Shown: piece after piece, positions 26,326-37,153 of the stretch | Layout: each line of letters begins with the position of its first letter | Numbering within the stretch: position 1 is the first letter of the stretch | Source: Brachionus rotundiformis | Lineage: Eukaryota; Rotifera; Eurotatoria; Ploima; Brachionidae | Assembly: GCA_016802295.1 (NCBI GenBank) | Contig: JAESIW010000115.1 | Location: forward strand, 1,665,995-1,729,994 | DNA length: 64,000 nt | Direction of reading: 5' to 3' | Program-made: the position numbers and the translations under genes | The notes under the pieces: generated by a model | Databases searched by the model: none | Told to the model about the DNA's origin: nothing | Seen by the model: only the letters and a program-made list of their open reading frames with translations

Positions 26326-26661
26326 AAATCAAAATATAAATTAAAAGACAAATAATTATTTATTAATTATTTAAATTTAAATGACATAAATTAAAAGTAA
26401 TTGTTTATTTTTTGTTTATTATTAGAGTTTTAATTTTGTTCAACATTGATTGAATCTTCGAGCTGTAATTCTTAAATGAAAATTTTCCTTTTTTTTAGGG
26501 CTTATTTTAAATCAATAAATCACTAAAAAAAAAAACATAAACAACAACAACATAAAATTACTATTTTTCAATACAATATTAATAATATTAATAATAATAA
26601 AAATAATAGTTATAATAATAGTAAGAGGAGAAAAAATGATTGTAATGAATAAAGTGCATTG
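26326..26661. other. 3' flank of SF3B1 with AAT/TTA-rich tract
   Basis: This is AT-rich DNA, including an AAC/AAT-type simple tract at about 26520-26625. It presumably carries the SF3B1 3' UTR. The drop from the GC-rich coding sequence is abrupt at the stop codon. Confidence 0.5.
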
Positions 26662-29600
26662 TTACAAGAAGTAGTCCATTTCGTATCTAACATAGGTATT
26701 GTTGCCGTCATCGTGCACCTTTGGATAGCCGGCAACCAATGCATCTTGAGCACCTATATACAAATTGTTGTAGACGCGCCAATAGACGTCGCGGACCTTG
26801 CGGGCCGGGTGAAAGAGGCCCTGTAGAGTGTAGTAGAGGAGGCGGACGGGCCCGATGCTGACGCGGAATCCCTCGATGGCGCACATGAACGCCTGTATGA
26901 CGTGCGGCGACGTCTCGAATATGTTGGGCCACACGTGATTGAGTAAATGAACGAGAGCGTCCTCGCAGCCGAACGACGACACGCCCAGAGCCATGTGTCC
27001 AACGGCGCTCATGGCCGTTTGTCTGTGCACCAAATCGCGGTCCATCAGAGCGTCCTCGAGCAGCGGCGCCACCGCATAAATGTAGTCCTTGCCCATTTCG
27101 CCAATGTACTCGAACATGAACGAAAGCGACTTGAGCACGCCGTTTTGTACGTTCAGCTCGGGCACCCGGTACTCGTTCATTAGGCCGGGCAGGACGGTGA
27201 ACGGCGAGCACGTCTCGGCCACAATGGCAATGGCCACCGTAGTGCACACCCTGTTCTGACGCTCCTGCACCTTCAGATTGTTCAACAGAGTGGCGAGCAC
27301 GTCATGCGGTCCGATCGCTTTGGCTATGTAGCCGAACGTGTTTATGGCCGCGCGTCTAATCGACTTCTTGTGCGCTTTGAGCAACTCGAGCAGCTCGAAG
27401 CAAATGCGCATCCATTCACGAGCGCTGACGAACTCGGCGCCGCGGTCCGCTATCCGGCCCACCAATTCGATACAATTCTCTTGTACTTTTTCGTGTCTGT
27501 TCTTTAATATGGGCGTCAGACGGGGCAACAGGTCCTTGATTGGCGGCGACATGCGCGTCATGCCGATCACGTTCACAATGGCCTTCAACGCGGCCAATAT
27601 ACTGCCCAACACTTCCGGATACTCTTCGCCCAAATACTCGAACAACACTTGTCCCAAATGGCTCATTAGCTTCTCCTCTTGGCACGTTTTCATCACAGCC
27701 GCTATTTTCGATATCAAATCGGACGCTTGTTGGCGCACTTTGGCCGATTTGTTGTTCAATCGCCACAGTATGGTGCCGCATATTTGCGGCAAATAGGCCT
27801 TGGTCCGTTTGCCGAGCGTGTTCACCACGGTGCCAAAGCCGTCGAGCATGACCGTGTCGTCGGACGCCTGCTCCTGAAACGCGTACAATATGCCGTCGAT
27901 TAGCAGCTCTTCGAGCCGTGTGTCTATGTCAGCCGCGCTCAAATTGCTCATTATTTTCTCAATTGTTTCCATGACCATTTTTCTGTAGTTTTCGGACTCG
28001 TCTTTTAGGTCGTCTACGATGCGATTTATGATCTCCGAGGCGCCCACTTTATTCGCTATTTCGACCGTAGTGTCGACCAATTGTCTGTAGTTGCGTTTGT
28101 CCAGTGCCATGCGTTGGTTCCAGAAATTTTTGAAAAAATCGCTCAATATTTCCTCTTTGATGTAGTAGGGCTCTACGCCGTCCGTAGCGCAGCATTGTTT
28201 AACCACTTTGAGCACTATTTTTTTCATTTCTTCGTCGGGCGTGGCAAATTCACGCGTCAACGTAATCATTACCTCTTTGGTATAGTGGTTGGCAAACTCG
28301 GCGTCCATCAGTGGTATCAGGTAGCCGATGGCCTTCAGGAAGGCGGCGAGGCCCTTGCCGCGGTGCATTTTGATTCCGCGCCACAGCGGCTTTAGCACAG
28401 TGTCGAACGACTCGATGCCGTACGGCGTGGCCGCCTCGGCCAGCGCAGCTATGCCCAGCGCGGTTATCGTGCGCACTTTTTGCTGCTCGTCTTCCAATCC
28501 GTGCTCAATTACGTCCACCAGGGACTTCAAGTGCGGCAATATGGCACAGCCCATCAAAATGGCTATTTGTTGGATTATTTTGATGCCGGTGTGACGCGCT
28601 TGCCAGGATTTTTTCGACTTGCAGACCGCTTTGAGAAACGGCAGCAGCGACGGTATGCCGAGCGCGGACGCCACAACGGCGAAGGCACGCGCGGTCGTAT
28701 TGCGCACGTACTCGTCTATGTTGTCTATGTCGGGCCGCATAGTCGATATCATGGTGGCGAGGCCGGCCGCCTTGGCCAGGTTGGAAATTATCTCGCGACC
28801 TTCAACTCGGGCATAGTAGTCCTCGTCGATGAGCAACGGTTCGATGACGACGAGGATTTTGTGCACATAGGGTCGGACAAGGTCGTCTAGTTTGTACAAT
28901 ATGCGGTCGATGACCTTGACCAGCAGGTGACGTTCCTGGTCCTCGAGAGAGGGCGACATTAGCAAGGGCAGGATTTGATTGAAGAGCGGACCGGCGCCGA
29001 GCTCGCGCGCCTTGTCCGTTATTTGTCTGAGGGCCGATTTGCGCATTGGCGGCGTGCCGTTCTTGATCTTTAGCAGCAGTTTCATTATTTTGCGCTCTTT
29101 GGCCTCGTCGGGCGGCAGCGTGTCCTCGTCTATGTTGTCCAGCAGCTTGTTGAAGTACTGGAGGTCGTCGGGCTTCATTAGGGGCAGGTCGCCCTGCGGC
29201 TGCAGGTCGGGCAGGAGCGAGGAGGCGATGGCGCCGCGCTCGGGCGTGTCCATGATGCGAAAGCCGGCCGCGCCGTTCGCCATATTTTGCATGGGCGTCG
29301 GTGTGGCGGTGAGTTTGCGGGCCGGCGTGCGGATGGGTATGTAGCCGTCGGGCGGCGCGATTATTTTGTAGCCCGAGGGGATGAGCGAGTCGAGCTCGTC
29401 GTCGGATAGGGGCCGGTTGCGCTCGTCTATCTCGCGCTCGTACCGGTAGGCCTGCATTTGCTCGGGGGTCATGGGCACGGCGGCCGAAGGGGCCGGGGTT
29501 TGCAGGTTCATGGCCGAGAAGCCGGCCGGCGTGGCCATCGAGGGCGTGAACATGTCGGCGCCGTAGACGGGCGTCATGGAGGCCGCGTAGCTCGGCGTCA

Positions 29601-30474
29601 AGCTCGGTGTGACCGGTGCGGTGACGCCCACGGGCGTCTCGTCCCAGCGCGAGCGCTTCTTGGCCATCTTCTGTCCGGGCAGCTCCATGTCGGCGAGCCG
29701 GTCGACTTTGGGCGTCTCGGCCCAGCCGGAGAGCTGCGGGCTGGTCGCGCCCCGCTCGGTCTTGGGCGTCTCGTCCCAGCGGCGGCGCGTGCTCCCCGCC
29801 GGCTTCGGCGTCTCGGACACTCGGGACAGGTCGACCGGAGTGGCCGCGCCCGGCTCGCCACGCGCCGGCGTAGCCTCCCAAATTTGGTGCATTGGTGTCT
29901 CCATTTCTTTGCTGTTGCTGCTGCTGGTGTTGGTGGTGGCGGCAATTTGCACGTTCTCATTGGACGCCTGGTCCCATCGGCGCTTTTTCTTCGTGGCCGG
30001 CTCGTCTGGCTTGTCGACCGGCTTCAGCTCGCCCAGCTTGGCCTTCTCTTTGAGCTTGTGCTCGAGCTCTTGCTTCTCTCGCATTACTTGGGTCTCGCGC
30101 ATCACCGATATGGTCGTGCGTCTCACGCTGTGTATGTCCGGCGTTTTGCTGCCCTCGGCAAACGGATCGTAGCGCACGCCCGGCGACAGCTGCAGCTTTT
30201 GTCTACGCTCCTGGTACTTGCCGCGCTCTCTGTCCGCGATTATCTGCGTTCGCTTTTCGCCGGCGAACGGATCGCCCGGATCGCCGCTCTCTGCCACTTC
30301 TTCAATGAATTTGCGTATGTTCAACTGTTGTTTGTGTCCATTGCTGGCCACCTGTTCGTCGTCCTCGTCTTCATCTATTTCCTCGTCCGGCTCGATAGCC
30401 ATGTCGTAGCCATCGTACTTTTTCGATGTCGCATTCTCGCCATACACGTCTTCAAGCGGATTCATTTCTGCCAA
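26662..30474 (-). CDS. SF3B1: Splicing factor 3B subunit 1, intronless and GC-rich
   Basis: SF3B1 is the large HEAT-repeat scaffold of the SF3b complex in U2 snRNP. It clamps the branch-site helix during spliceosome assembly. The 1,270-residue protein has the full family layout. The N-terminus is unstructured with repeated RWDETP/WDQ ligand motifs (about residues 165-290) that bind U2AF-homology-motif proteins. A PPP-binding segment follows, and about 20 HEAT repeats run from residue 490 to the end. Blocks such as YVRNTTARAFAVVASALG, DEQQKVRTI (the region of human K700), LKNRHEKVQENC and the C-terminal NTYVRYEMDYFL are nearly invariant. The human protein has 1,304 residues. The ORF is uninterrupted, unlike neighbours such as NCLN and CSPP1. 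Its base composition is far more GC-rich than the rest of the window, and the shift coincides with the start and stop codons. Open frames on the other strand are by-products. Confidence 0.97.
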   Translation of the reverse strand: MAEMNPLEDVYGENATSKKYDGYDMAIEPDEEIDEDEDDEQVASNGHKQQLNIRKFIEEVAESGDPGDPFAGEKRTQIIADRERGKYQERRQKLQLSPGVRYDPFAEGSKTPDIHSVRRTTISVMRETQVMREKQELEHKLKEKAKLGELKPVDKPDEPATKKKRRWDQASNENVQIAATTNTSSSNSKEMETPMHQIWEATPARGEPGAATPVDLSRVSETPKPAGSTRRRWDETPKTERGATSPQLSGWAETPKVDRLADMELPGQKMAKKRSRWDETPVGVTAPVTPSLTPSYAASMTPVYGADMFTPSMATPAGFSAMNLQTPAPSAAVPMTPEQMQAYRYEREIDERNRPLSDDELDSLIPSGYKIIAPPDGYIPIRTPARKLTATPTPMQNMANGAAGFRIMDTPERGAIASSLLPDLQPQGDLPLMKPDDLQYFNKLLDNIDEDTLPPDEAKERKIMKLLLKIKNGTPPMRKSALRQITDKARELGAGPLFNQILPLLMSPSLEDQERHLLVKVIDRILYKLDDLVRPYVHKILVVIEPLLIDEDYYARVEGREIISNLAKAAGLATMISTMRPDIDNIDEYVRNTTARAFAVVASALGIPSLLPFLKAVCKSKKSWQARHTGIKIIQQIAILMGCAILPHLKSLVDVIEHGLEDEQQKVRTITALGIAALAEAATPYGIESFDTVLKPLWRGIKMHRGKGLAAFLKAIGYLIPLMDAEFANHYTKEVMITLTREFATPDEEMKKIVLKVVKQCCATDGVEPYYIKEEILSDFFKNFWNQRMALDKRNYRQLVDTTVEIANKVGASEIINRIVDDLKDESENYRKMVMETIEKIMSNLSAADIDTRLEELLIDGILYAFQEQASDDTVMLDGFGTVVNTLGKRTKAYLPQICGTILWRLNNKSAKVRQQASDLISKIAAVMKTCQEEKLMSHLGQVLFEYLGEEYPEVLGSILAALKAIVNVIGMTRMSPPIKDLLPRLTPILKNRHEKVQENCIELVGRIADRGAEFVSAREWMRICFELLELLKAHKKSIRRAAINTFGYIAKAIGPHDVLATLLNNLKVQERQNRVCTTVAIAIVAETCSPFTVLPGLMNEYRVPELNVQNGVLKSLSFMFEYIGEMGKDYIYAVAPLLEDALMDRDLVHRQTAMSAVGHMALGVSSFGCEDALVHLLNHVWPNIFETSPHVIQAFMCAIEGFRVSIGPVRLLYYTLQGLFHPARKVRDVYWRVYNNLYIGAQDALVAGYPKVHDDGNNTYVRYEMDYFL

Positions 30475-31503
30475 AAATTTTGCTCGTTTTTAGTTCAATT
30501 TTTGTTCTCCTGTTTATTTATTTAGCTCTTTTTTGTCTTTGTTTTTTATTTTCTTTTTTCGAAAATCTTATTGCCCAATATGTGTGTAATTATCTCTCTT
30601 ATTTAAATTAATAATTATTTATATTAATAAACTAGAAAAATTAAAGTGTTTTATTTTCTATTAATAGTCAAGTGCTTAGCAATGTATGAGCTCATTTCTA
30701 AGACGATTTGGTCGACAGGACATTTTTTAAGGCACTTTGTTCTTAACATAGTGCTTTTCTCGAATGCAAATTTCTTTCAAATTATTTTTAGTGTATCGAC
30801 ATGAAATTTGTCTGATACTGATTTCTCTTATTCTGTCTTTTTACCCCCGATACAAAAGAGCCACATAATGAGTATCGCTGAATATGCTAGCCTAGAGATA
30901 AACACCAGAATTAAAAAGGCACTCAATGCACATATTTTATGTGTTGACAGTTTTACCGTCCACTGTAGGCAAGACATGTTGTATTCTGAACCCTATACAA
31001 CACAAATGTTAGAAAAAATTGTCTGATTTTGGATACAAGTCAAATACTCAATATTTAAATAAAATAATAATCAAATTATTTATTTATTTAAGTTTGAGTT
31101 TAAGTCCCATTGACAAAATGAAGTAGAAAAAAAGAGTAGAAAAAATCCAATTGAACGTCTATTTTACAATTGAATAATAATTAAGTTTATGGATATAACT
31201 CCATGAGCTTGAATTACATATAAAAATGTATCTTTAAAAGATCATTTAATAAATCATAAAAATTAAAGTAAGCTTATCTTAATTCCATATTTAATTTGAT
31301 TTGGGCAAAAACACACTTATGATTTTCTACGATAAATAAGTGATCGATTATTGCTAAAGAAGTCTTCGAATTGTAGTCCATAACATCAATATGAGTTTTT
31401 TTCGCCACATTATCAAGTTGCTTGCATTTTTCGGAGCAAATTTTCGGATCGAACTTTCTATAATTAAATTATAAAAAAACTGGCTGAAAATAAAGTATGA
31501 AAA
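30475..31503. other. Upstream region of SF3B1, intergenic
   Basis: This is AT-rich, with pyrimidine-rich sequence directly before the SF3B1 ATG on the minus strand. An open frame at 30808-31026 shows no family resemblance. No other feature was recognised. Confidence 0.4.
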
Positions 31504-31672
31504 TACCGTATTCCCTAGCAAATAAGTGTCCCCTAGGGTCCCTTTTTTTAAAGCTAATCAAAAGTGGCTTAGTTCTATCTATGCTACTCTCCTGTAAAGC
31601 ACACTTAGATCTTTATAAAATATTTAATTTGAAGAAAATTTTCTATCATCTTATTTGCAAGGGTTTACGGTA
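31504..31672. mobile_element. 169-bp MITE with CCGTA termini and TA duplication
   Basis: It begins TA-CCGTATTCCCTAGCAAATAAG and ends CTTATTTGCAAGGGTTTACGG-TA, an inverted pair over about 21 bp. TA at both ends suggests a Tc1/mariner- or pogo-type non-autonomous element. A second element with the same CCGTAAA terminus lies at 62004-62166. Confidence 0.7.
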
Positions 31673-32328
31673 GAAGAAATAGTGGTTCCCAAGGCGCTCA
31701 TTTATGTTACTTTGGTCAAATTCATACTTTTTGTTAGATATTTTTTATTTATTTAGAATGCAGCTCATTCCAAAAGAAAGTCTCGACCAACAGTGTTTGG
31801 CTTAATAAAAGCTTTTTTCTTACTTGTTTGTATTTTCGAAGTGATAAAGATGTAATAAGCCCGAATTATATTAAATCATATTGTAGAACAAAACTAAATA
31901 TGTCTATTCACACATTTTCGTCGTAAGCATAAAATTTTCTTACTAAATATTTTATTCAAAGGAAATGTTGGAGATTCAAAAGATCATTTACTTTATCAAC
32001 TATTATTTACAAAAAGTGACTCATATAAAAGAAAAATTTAACTATTTTTCTCTTCTATTAGAGGCAAGAAAAACGCATTTTTTGAATTGGACATGATCCA
32101 TAAATATTCATTTAGACAAGATTCATTTTCCGTAAATAAATAAGTCAAATAAACAATTATTTTGTACTAATATACAAGCAAGTTTCTTCTATTTGAGGAA
32201 ATATGGTAAGATGGCTTTAAATTCATCACCAAAAAATCTCACTTTTCTAAAAATACTCTTATGAAACAAAAAAACTTCTTTGACGTAAAACTATTTACAT
32301 AAATCACCAAAAAACTGGCATTGTGAGA
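31673..32328. other. Intergenic AT-rich spacer
   Basis: No gene or repeat structure was recognised between the two MITEs. Confidence 0.4.
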
Positions 32329-32585
32329 TTTGGAACAAAAAAAACATCAAAAATGCGAAAGCTCAAGTTCAGAAGGAGCAAATCATGTTCCGTGAATTGT
32401 AGCACTTGGTACATTCATAGTACACAAATTTCTGAATTTCGCAGACTTATTGCAGAGTTTTGCAGAATCATAATATTGGTGAAACAAAGGATGTACCAAG
32501 TGTTACAATTCACGGAACATGATTTGCTCCTTCTGAACTTGAGTTCTAGAATTTTTGATATTTTGTTTTTGTTTTTTGTTCCAAA
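32329..32585. mobile_element. 257-bp palindromic MITE
   Basis: Long imperfect inverted repeats (about 85-95 bp per side) start TTTGGAACAAAAAA on the left and end with the inverse at 32585. The best-preserved arm section contains CTCAAGTTCAGAAGGAGCAA and CATGTTCCGTGAATTGTA. The centre holds CAGACTTATTGCAGAG and CAGAATCATAATATTGGTG, the latter shared with 24230-24380. No target duplication could be settled. Confidence 0.75.
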
Positions 32586-32639
32586 TTTATTTTATCAGGA
32601 CTGATAACAAAAATTTAGTTTTCAGTTTGTTTTAAAGAT

Positions 32640-34049
32640 TAAGACAGTTATGTAGTGTTGGTATTGACAAAGAAAATTTGCTTTTAAGTGGCCGCGGAAA
32701 AATAGTGTTAATTTTATTGATCCATAATAAAGGCAAAGATCTTAAAAAAGGCCAAATTTGGGTGTTTGGGCTTGTAGAACGTGGAGACACTTCTCGCTGC
32801 TATATGTCAATAGTTCCCGACAGGGAAGCCCCGACGTTATTAAATATAATTTTTAATAGATGCCATTCTGGTACAATAATTTATTCCGACTGCTGGAGTT
32901 CTTATAATAAAATTAGTAAGTTAAAAGAGGTTTTGTGAAATTCAGTACAAAATGGCAAAAAGAACAGAAAAAAGTGTAAAAGAATTGAATAACTTTTTCT
33001 CTAAAGGTTTGAACTTAATTCTGTAAATGCAACATAGTGAAACATTCAAAGTTGCATCAAATATCTATGTCTGCTAATTTTGCAGAGTTCAGCAGAAATT
33101 AAATTTCAATATAAACGAGTGAAGTGCATTTTGCAGAGATTTTGCACATCATTAGCAGACTTTTACAGTTGATGCAACTTAAAATGTTGCACCATTCTGC
33201 ATTCACAGAATTAATTTTAACTTAAAATTAAATTATTTCTAAAAGTTTGAAACTTTTAGAAAAAAAGTTATTTCTTTTTTTTACACTTTGTTCTGTTCTT
33301 TTGTACTGAACTTCACAAAACCGTTAAAAGAGTTTGATCATAAAACTGTAAATCATAGTGTTAATTTTATTGATCCAGACTCAGGTAATAAATTGGAATT
33401 TAAATTAATTTAAAAATCAATTTTATTGTAAATCGATTTTTATAAAAGGAGCGTGTACAAATCGCATCGAAAGTTTATGGCGAAGTTGTAAACAGCGGTT
33501 CAAAGAGATGAATGGGTGTTGTAAGTCAATGATTCAGTCTTACATTGACGAGTATGTATGGAGATTTAACAGTTGATGTACTACAGATCGTAAGATTGCT
33601 TACGAACTTATTTTGAAACAAATAAGCCTAAATTATAAACCTGGATCAAGGTATGTGGTGGAGACTGTGATGAAGATACTGTTCGAGGCCATTCATTGCC
33701 GAGTTCTTATACAGCTAATGCAAACACAGAACTTTCTAACAATTTTGAAGATTCCGAAGATAATTTGGAGAAAATAGTTGAAAATTCAGCGGATGATATA
33801 CAAAGAATTATTGAGCCTCAAGATAAGATAACCATTTTGAGTCATAAATTAGCAAGTTTAAATTGTGATGTTAAAAAAAAAAGCAATTGTGAAATTAAGT
33901 CTTTGACAAATCCTTCATCTTCTATTGAAAATCAATCAGTAATAAATGAGGTGTTGAGCAACAAAAAAAATCCAAAAATGTGCCCTGAATGTGGAAAATA
34001 TTTTGAAGGAGATTGGGGTTTAAAATTACACATTGCTCGGTCTCATTAA
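32640..34049 (+). pseudogene. Merlin/ISXO2-like DDE transposase with C2H2 tail, broken by a MITE
   Basis: Before the MITE the frame shows KGQIWVFGLVERGDTSRCYM and GTIIYSDCWSSYNKI, the usual blocks around the second catalytic aspartate of IS1016/ISXO2-like (Merlin) transposases. After the MITE come HSVNFIDPDSG, a probable 63-bp GT-AG intron (about 33387-33449) and TNRIESLWRSCKQRF with the catalytic glutamate. The two parts join in frame when the MITE and one target copy are removed. A stop interrupts the region near 33574, and the first catalytic block is missing or garbled near 32700. After a small frame change the sequence runs into an acidic linker and one C2H2 zinc finger (CPECGKYF ... HIARSH) ending at 34049. 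The gene is non-functional as it stands. Confidence 0.75.
32929..33322. mobile_element. 394-bp MITE with 9-bp target duplication
   Basis: Termini GGTTTTGTGAAATTCAGTAC and the near-perfect inverse ending at 33322 extend as imperfect inverted repeats for over 100 bp per side. GTTAAAAGA is duplicated exactly at 32920-32928 and 33323-33331. A 9-bp duplication suits Merlin or Mutator-like transposition. It sits inside the Merlin-like transposase relic. Confidence 0.85.
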
Positions 34050-35011
34050 AAAAAAATAGTTTCATTTATTATAATCTACTTTGAATTTATTTGAACTTTT
34101 GATGCGAATTAGACATTAAGTAATAAAACTAATATAATTTTTATATTTTTTTTATAACTTTTTAAGAATGTATAAATTTATATAAAAATGATGTTGATAA
34201 CAAATCAGACTGATAACACATCAGGCAAGACCCAAATAATCTTAAAAATTATTTATATTTAATTTCTTTTGATTAACAATCATTAAAAATTTTGAAATTT
34301 TAGATAAAAAATTTCAAATAAATTTGACTTAATTTTTGAAGTTAATTTTTGCTTAGTTTTAAAGGTCGTTTAATCGTGCTCATATTTAAATTTGTAGATA
34401 CCTGGTACCTATTTTTTTATCATTTGACTAAAAAGAAACATTTATTATATCAATATTTAAAATCTAATCAAAAATTTGTGAATTATTTAAGTTAATTTTT
34501 TTAATTTTGATTTGTTTTTTTTTGCCTTAAGTAACAATATCCTTATGACTAGTTTGATTAGTAATATATAATTATGAAATAAATGGTAAAAATAAAATTT
34601 TTTTGACTAAAAATTAAATAATTTAAGTTATTTCAAAGCATTTATATAGTCTAATAGACATGTTAATTGTTCAATGAATTAGAAAAAATCATTAGGTAAA
34701 ATACATAATTTTAAAAATTTCAAAAAAAGTATTTTTAATTTAAACAATTAATTTGAGCTAATTAATTAACTACAAAATATCGATTATTTTTAGTGATTTT
34801 TAAATTATTTTCTGTTCCTTTAAAATAAAAAAATATATCAAATAAAATTCAACCCAGCAATAATTTTATTTAGTTACCTTTCAAATTTAGAATATTATAT
34901 TCTTATGATAATTTATGTTTAGATTTTTATAGATTGCTGAAATTGGAATATAAAGCTTTTTCTCATTGTGAAAACAATATCAATACGAAAAATTTATTTG
35001 TATAAAATAAA
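34050..35011. other. Intergenic AT-rich DNA
   Basis: This contains the upstream region of the TMEM272-like gene. No repeats or genes were recognised. Confidence 0.4.
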
Positions 35012-36071
35012 ATGGAAGAAGGTAAACATATCCATATAACATTGGATACTAATCGGCCACCAAACTACACGGAAGCCGTTAATTTACAACCCCAAGGACA
35101 GGAAAATGGTAATTTTAATTTATTTCTCCCCAAATAATTAAGAATCTAAATTCAAAATTTTTAATTTAAATTAATAAATTAGCTTTTTTTTTCTTTATAA
35201 TAATTTATTATTTTAAATATGGGATCTACTAATTTGAGTTTTTTAAATAATTTTTTTTGTATCAAATTTATTGAATTAAAATTTTCAATAATAATATTTT
35301 TACTTGAATCTAAAATTATTTTTATTAAGATCTTCCGCCATCTTATAACACACTTTTCTCTCAACTTCAGCGAGCAAAAGAAAAATCAAGCAACTCCGGT
35401 GAGTATGCTTTAAGAGCCTGTGGGATAATATGTGGCTCATGTAAGTAATTTATTTTCCTCAATAAACTCATATATATTAATATTTTTTTATAGTAATTAT
35501 AACTATCTTTTTTGCGATTTCGTCAGCTATTCCAATTACAATGATTATTATCGGTGCCATCTATAAAGATGAATGTCCGATTGATAATAGAATTCCAATT
35601 TGGCTTATAGTTAGCGGAGTGTTCGGCCTTCTATCAACTATAATTAGAACAACCCAGAATTGTATCAGAATTATTAAGTAATTTGAAGATACTAATTAGA
35701 CAAAAATTAAGATTTTTTAATTAGGAAAAAAAATGATGAAGAAGATAGATATCAGCCGAAAAAAAATTTTTTAGTTTCCATTTTAGAGTTATTTATCTTT
35801 GTGTGGTTTTTATGTGGTAAATATATTTTTGGTTACTATTTATTTTTAAAGAGTTTGTTTTAAAGGTAATTTTTGGGTATATTCAATAAAATCGGTAGTA
35901 AACGATGATCCAAATAGTGTTAATTATTGCCATTCAACATGCTACTATTTTTCGTTTTGGATGATTACTTTGAGTTGGATATTTGTGGCACTATTTTGTT
36001 GCTGCTGCTGTTGCTTACTCGTTTTGGCCGGATGTGGTGCCGGAATAGCTTCTCTGTTTTCAAAGGAATAA
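35012..36071 (+). CDS. TMEM272-like four-helix membrane protein, five exons
   Basis: Exons 35012-35108, 35330-35440, 35494-35677, 35725-35816 and 35866-36071 have GT-AG borders and join to 230 codons (229 residues). The cytosolic N-terminus carries two PPxY motifs, PPNYTEA and PPSYNTL, which usually recruit WW-domain proteins such as Nedd4-type ubiquitin ligases. Hydrophobic segments follow in exons 2/3, 3, 4 and 5. A loop reads YKDECPIDNRIPIWLIV, the best match to the TMEM272 family (C-P-I ... I-P-I/Y-L-I). A cysteine-rich stretch (FCCCCCCLLVLAGCG) in the last helix may be lipid-modified. Function is unknown in the family. The exon model was assembled by eye; the phases agree at every junction. 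Confidence 0.7.
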
Positions 36072-37153
36072 ATCATTAAAAACTAAAGTTTATTAACTTA
36101 TTTTTTACTGACTTTTAAAACTATTTTTCTTTAATAAATTTTAAAAAAATTTAAATTATACAGTTAAAATTTAAATTAAAAATAAATTTTTCAAGTAATT
36201 GGTTTAAATTTTAGCTTTACAAAAGTTTATCAGTTCATGTTCAAAATTTGATTTAGCTTTGGTATAATCAAATCAAGTCACATAATATGTGTTTGTTTCA
36301 GACTTTCTTTTAGGATATTTATTCGTTTAAAATAATAAGTTTATTTTTATTTTTTTTTAATTTTGTTCTTATTAATTATTTAAAAGGAATTATTAGAATA
36401 AATTATCATTTAGCAATAATTCTTCATCTTTATTTTTAAAATAGCATGAAATCAATTTTAGTTTTCTTTTGATTGAAATTATAGAAAACAAGATTAAAAT
36501 TAATTTTTAAAAAGGCTTTAATTTAAGTATTTGATGACAAATAAACAAATTCTTGATAATTTTCGATTTTTAAATTAAAAAATTTAATGAATCATTTTCC
36601 TTCGATTTACAGTTGATAAAATTTGCGTCAAGAATTGACAAAAACGAATTAAAAATTGAATATTAATGAATTTTTCCAATTACAATCATATACCCCTAAG
36701 CTTTTTGGATCTATTTAATCTTTTTAATAAAAGAAATAAATTTTATAATTTAAAATAAAACGCAAAAAAATCATATTGAATATTAATTTAAATTCTTTCA
36801 TTCAATTCAATTTAAGATCAAGAAAAATTCAAATTAAATTAAATTAAATTTCAATGAGTCTAAATACTTACACTTTAAGATGATGTAAAATCGTTTACAA
36901 AGCAATATTTGATAAACGTCTGATTAATTGATCATTATTATTTTTATCTCAAAATTTAAAAATAAGCTTTTGAAATTACAAGATAAAACACGGGAAGATT
37001 AAAATTTCTTTCTGTCTCTTTTTAGTATGATTGCTCTTGCCTACATAATTATCAGACTTTAAAGATCAAATTGAGATAATTTAAGAAGCAATACATAAAG
37101 AATTAATTTTCTGTTTAAATCAAATTTTCAGGAGATATTTTTTTAGATTAAAA
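36072..37153. other. Intergenic AT-rich DNA
   Basis: No gene was seen between the TMEM272-like gene and the GPCR. Short A/T-rich simple tracts only. Confidence 0.4.

Noticed and set aside
29458..30525. 355-codon open frame on the plus strand over the 5' half of SF3B1, plus other long antisense frames at 26708-29960
   Set aside because: They are by-products of the GC-rich SF3B1 coding sequence, have low-complexity R/G/A-rich composition and no family resemblance.
30808..31026. 72-codon open frame upstream of SF3B1
   Set aside because: No recognisable motif and no supporting gene structure.
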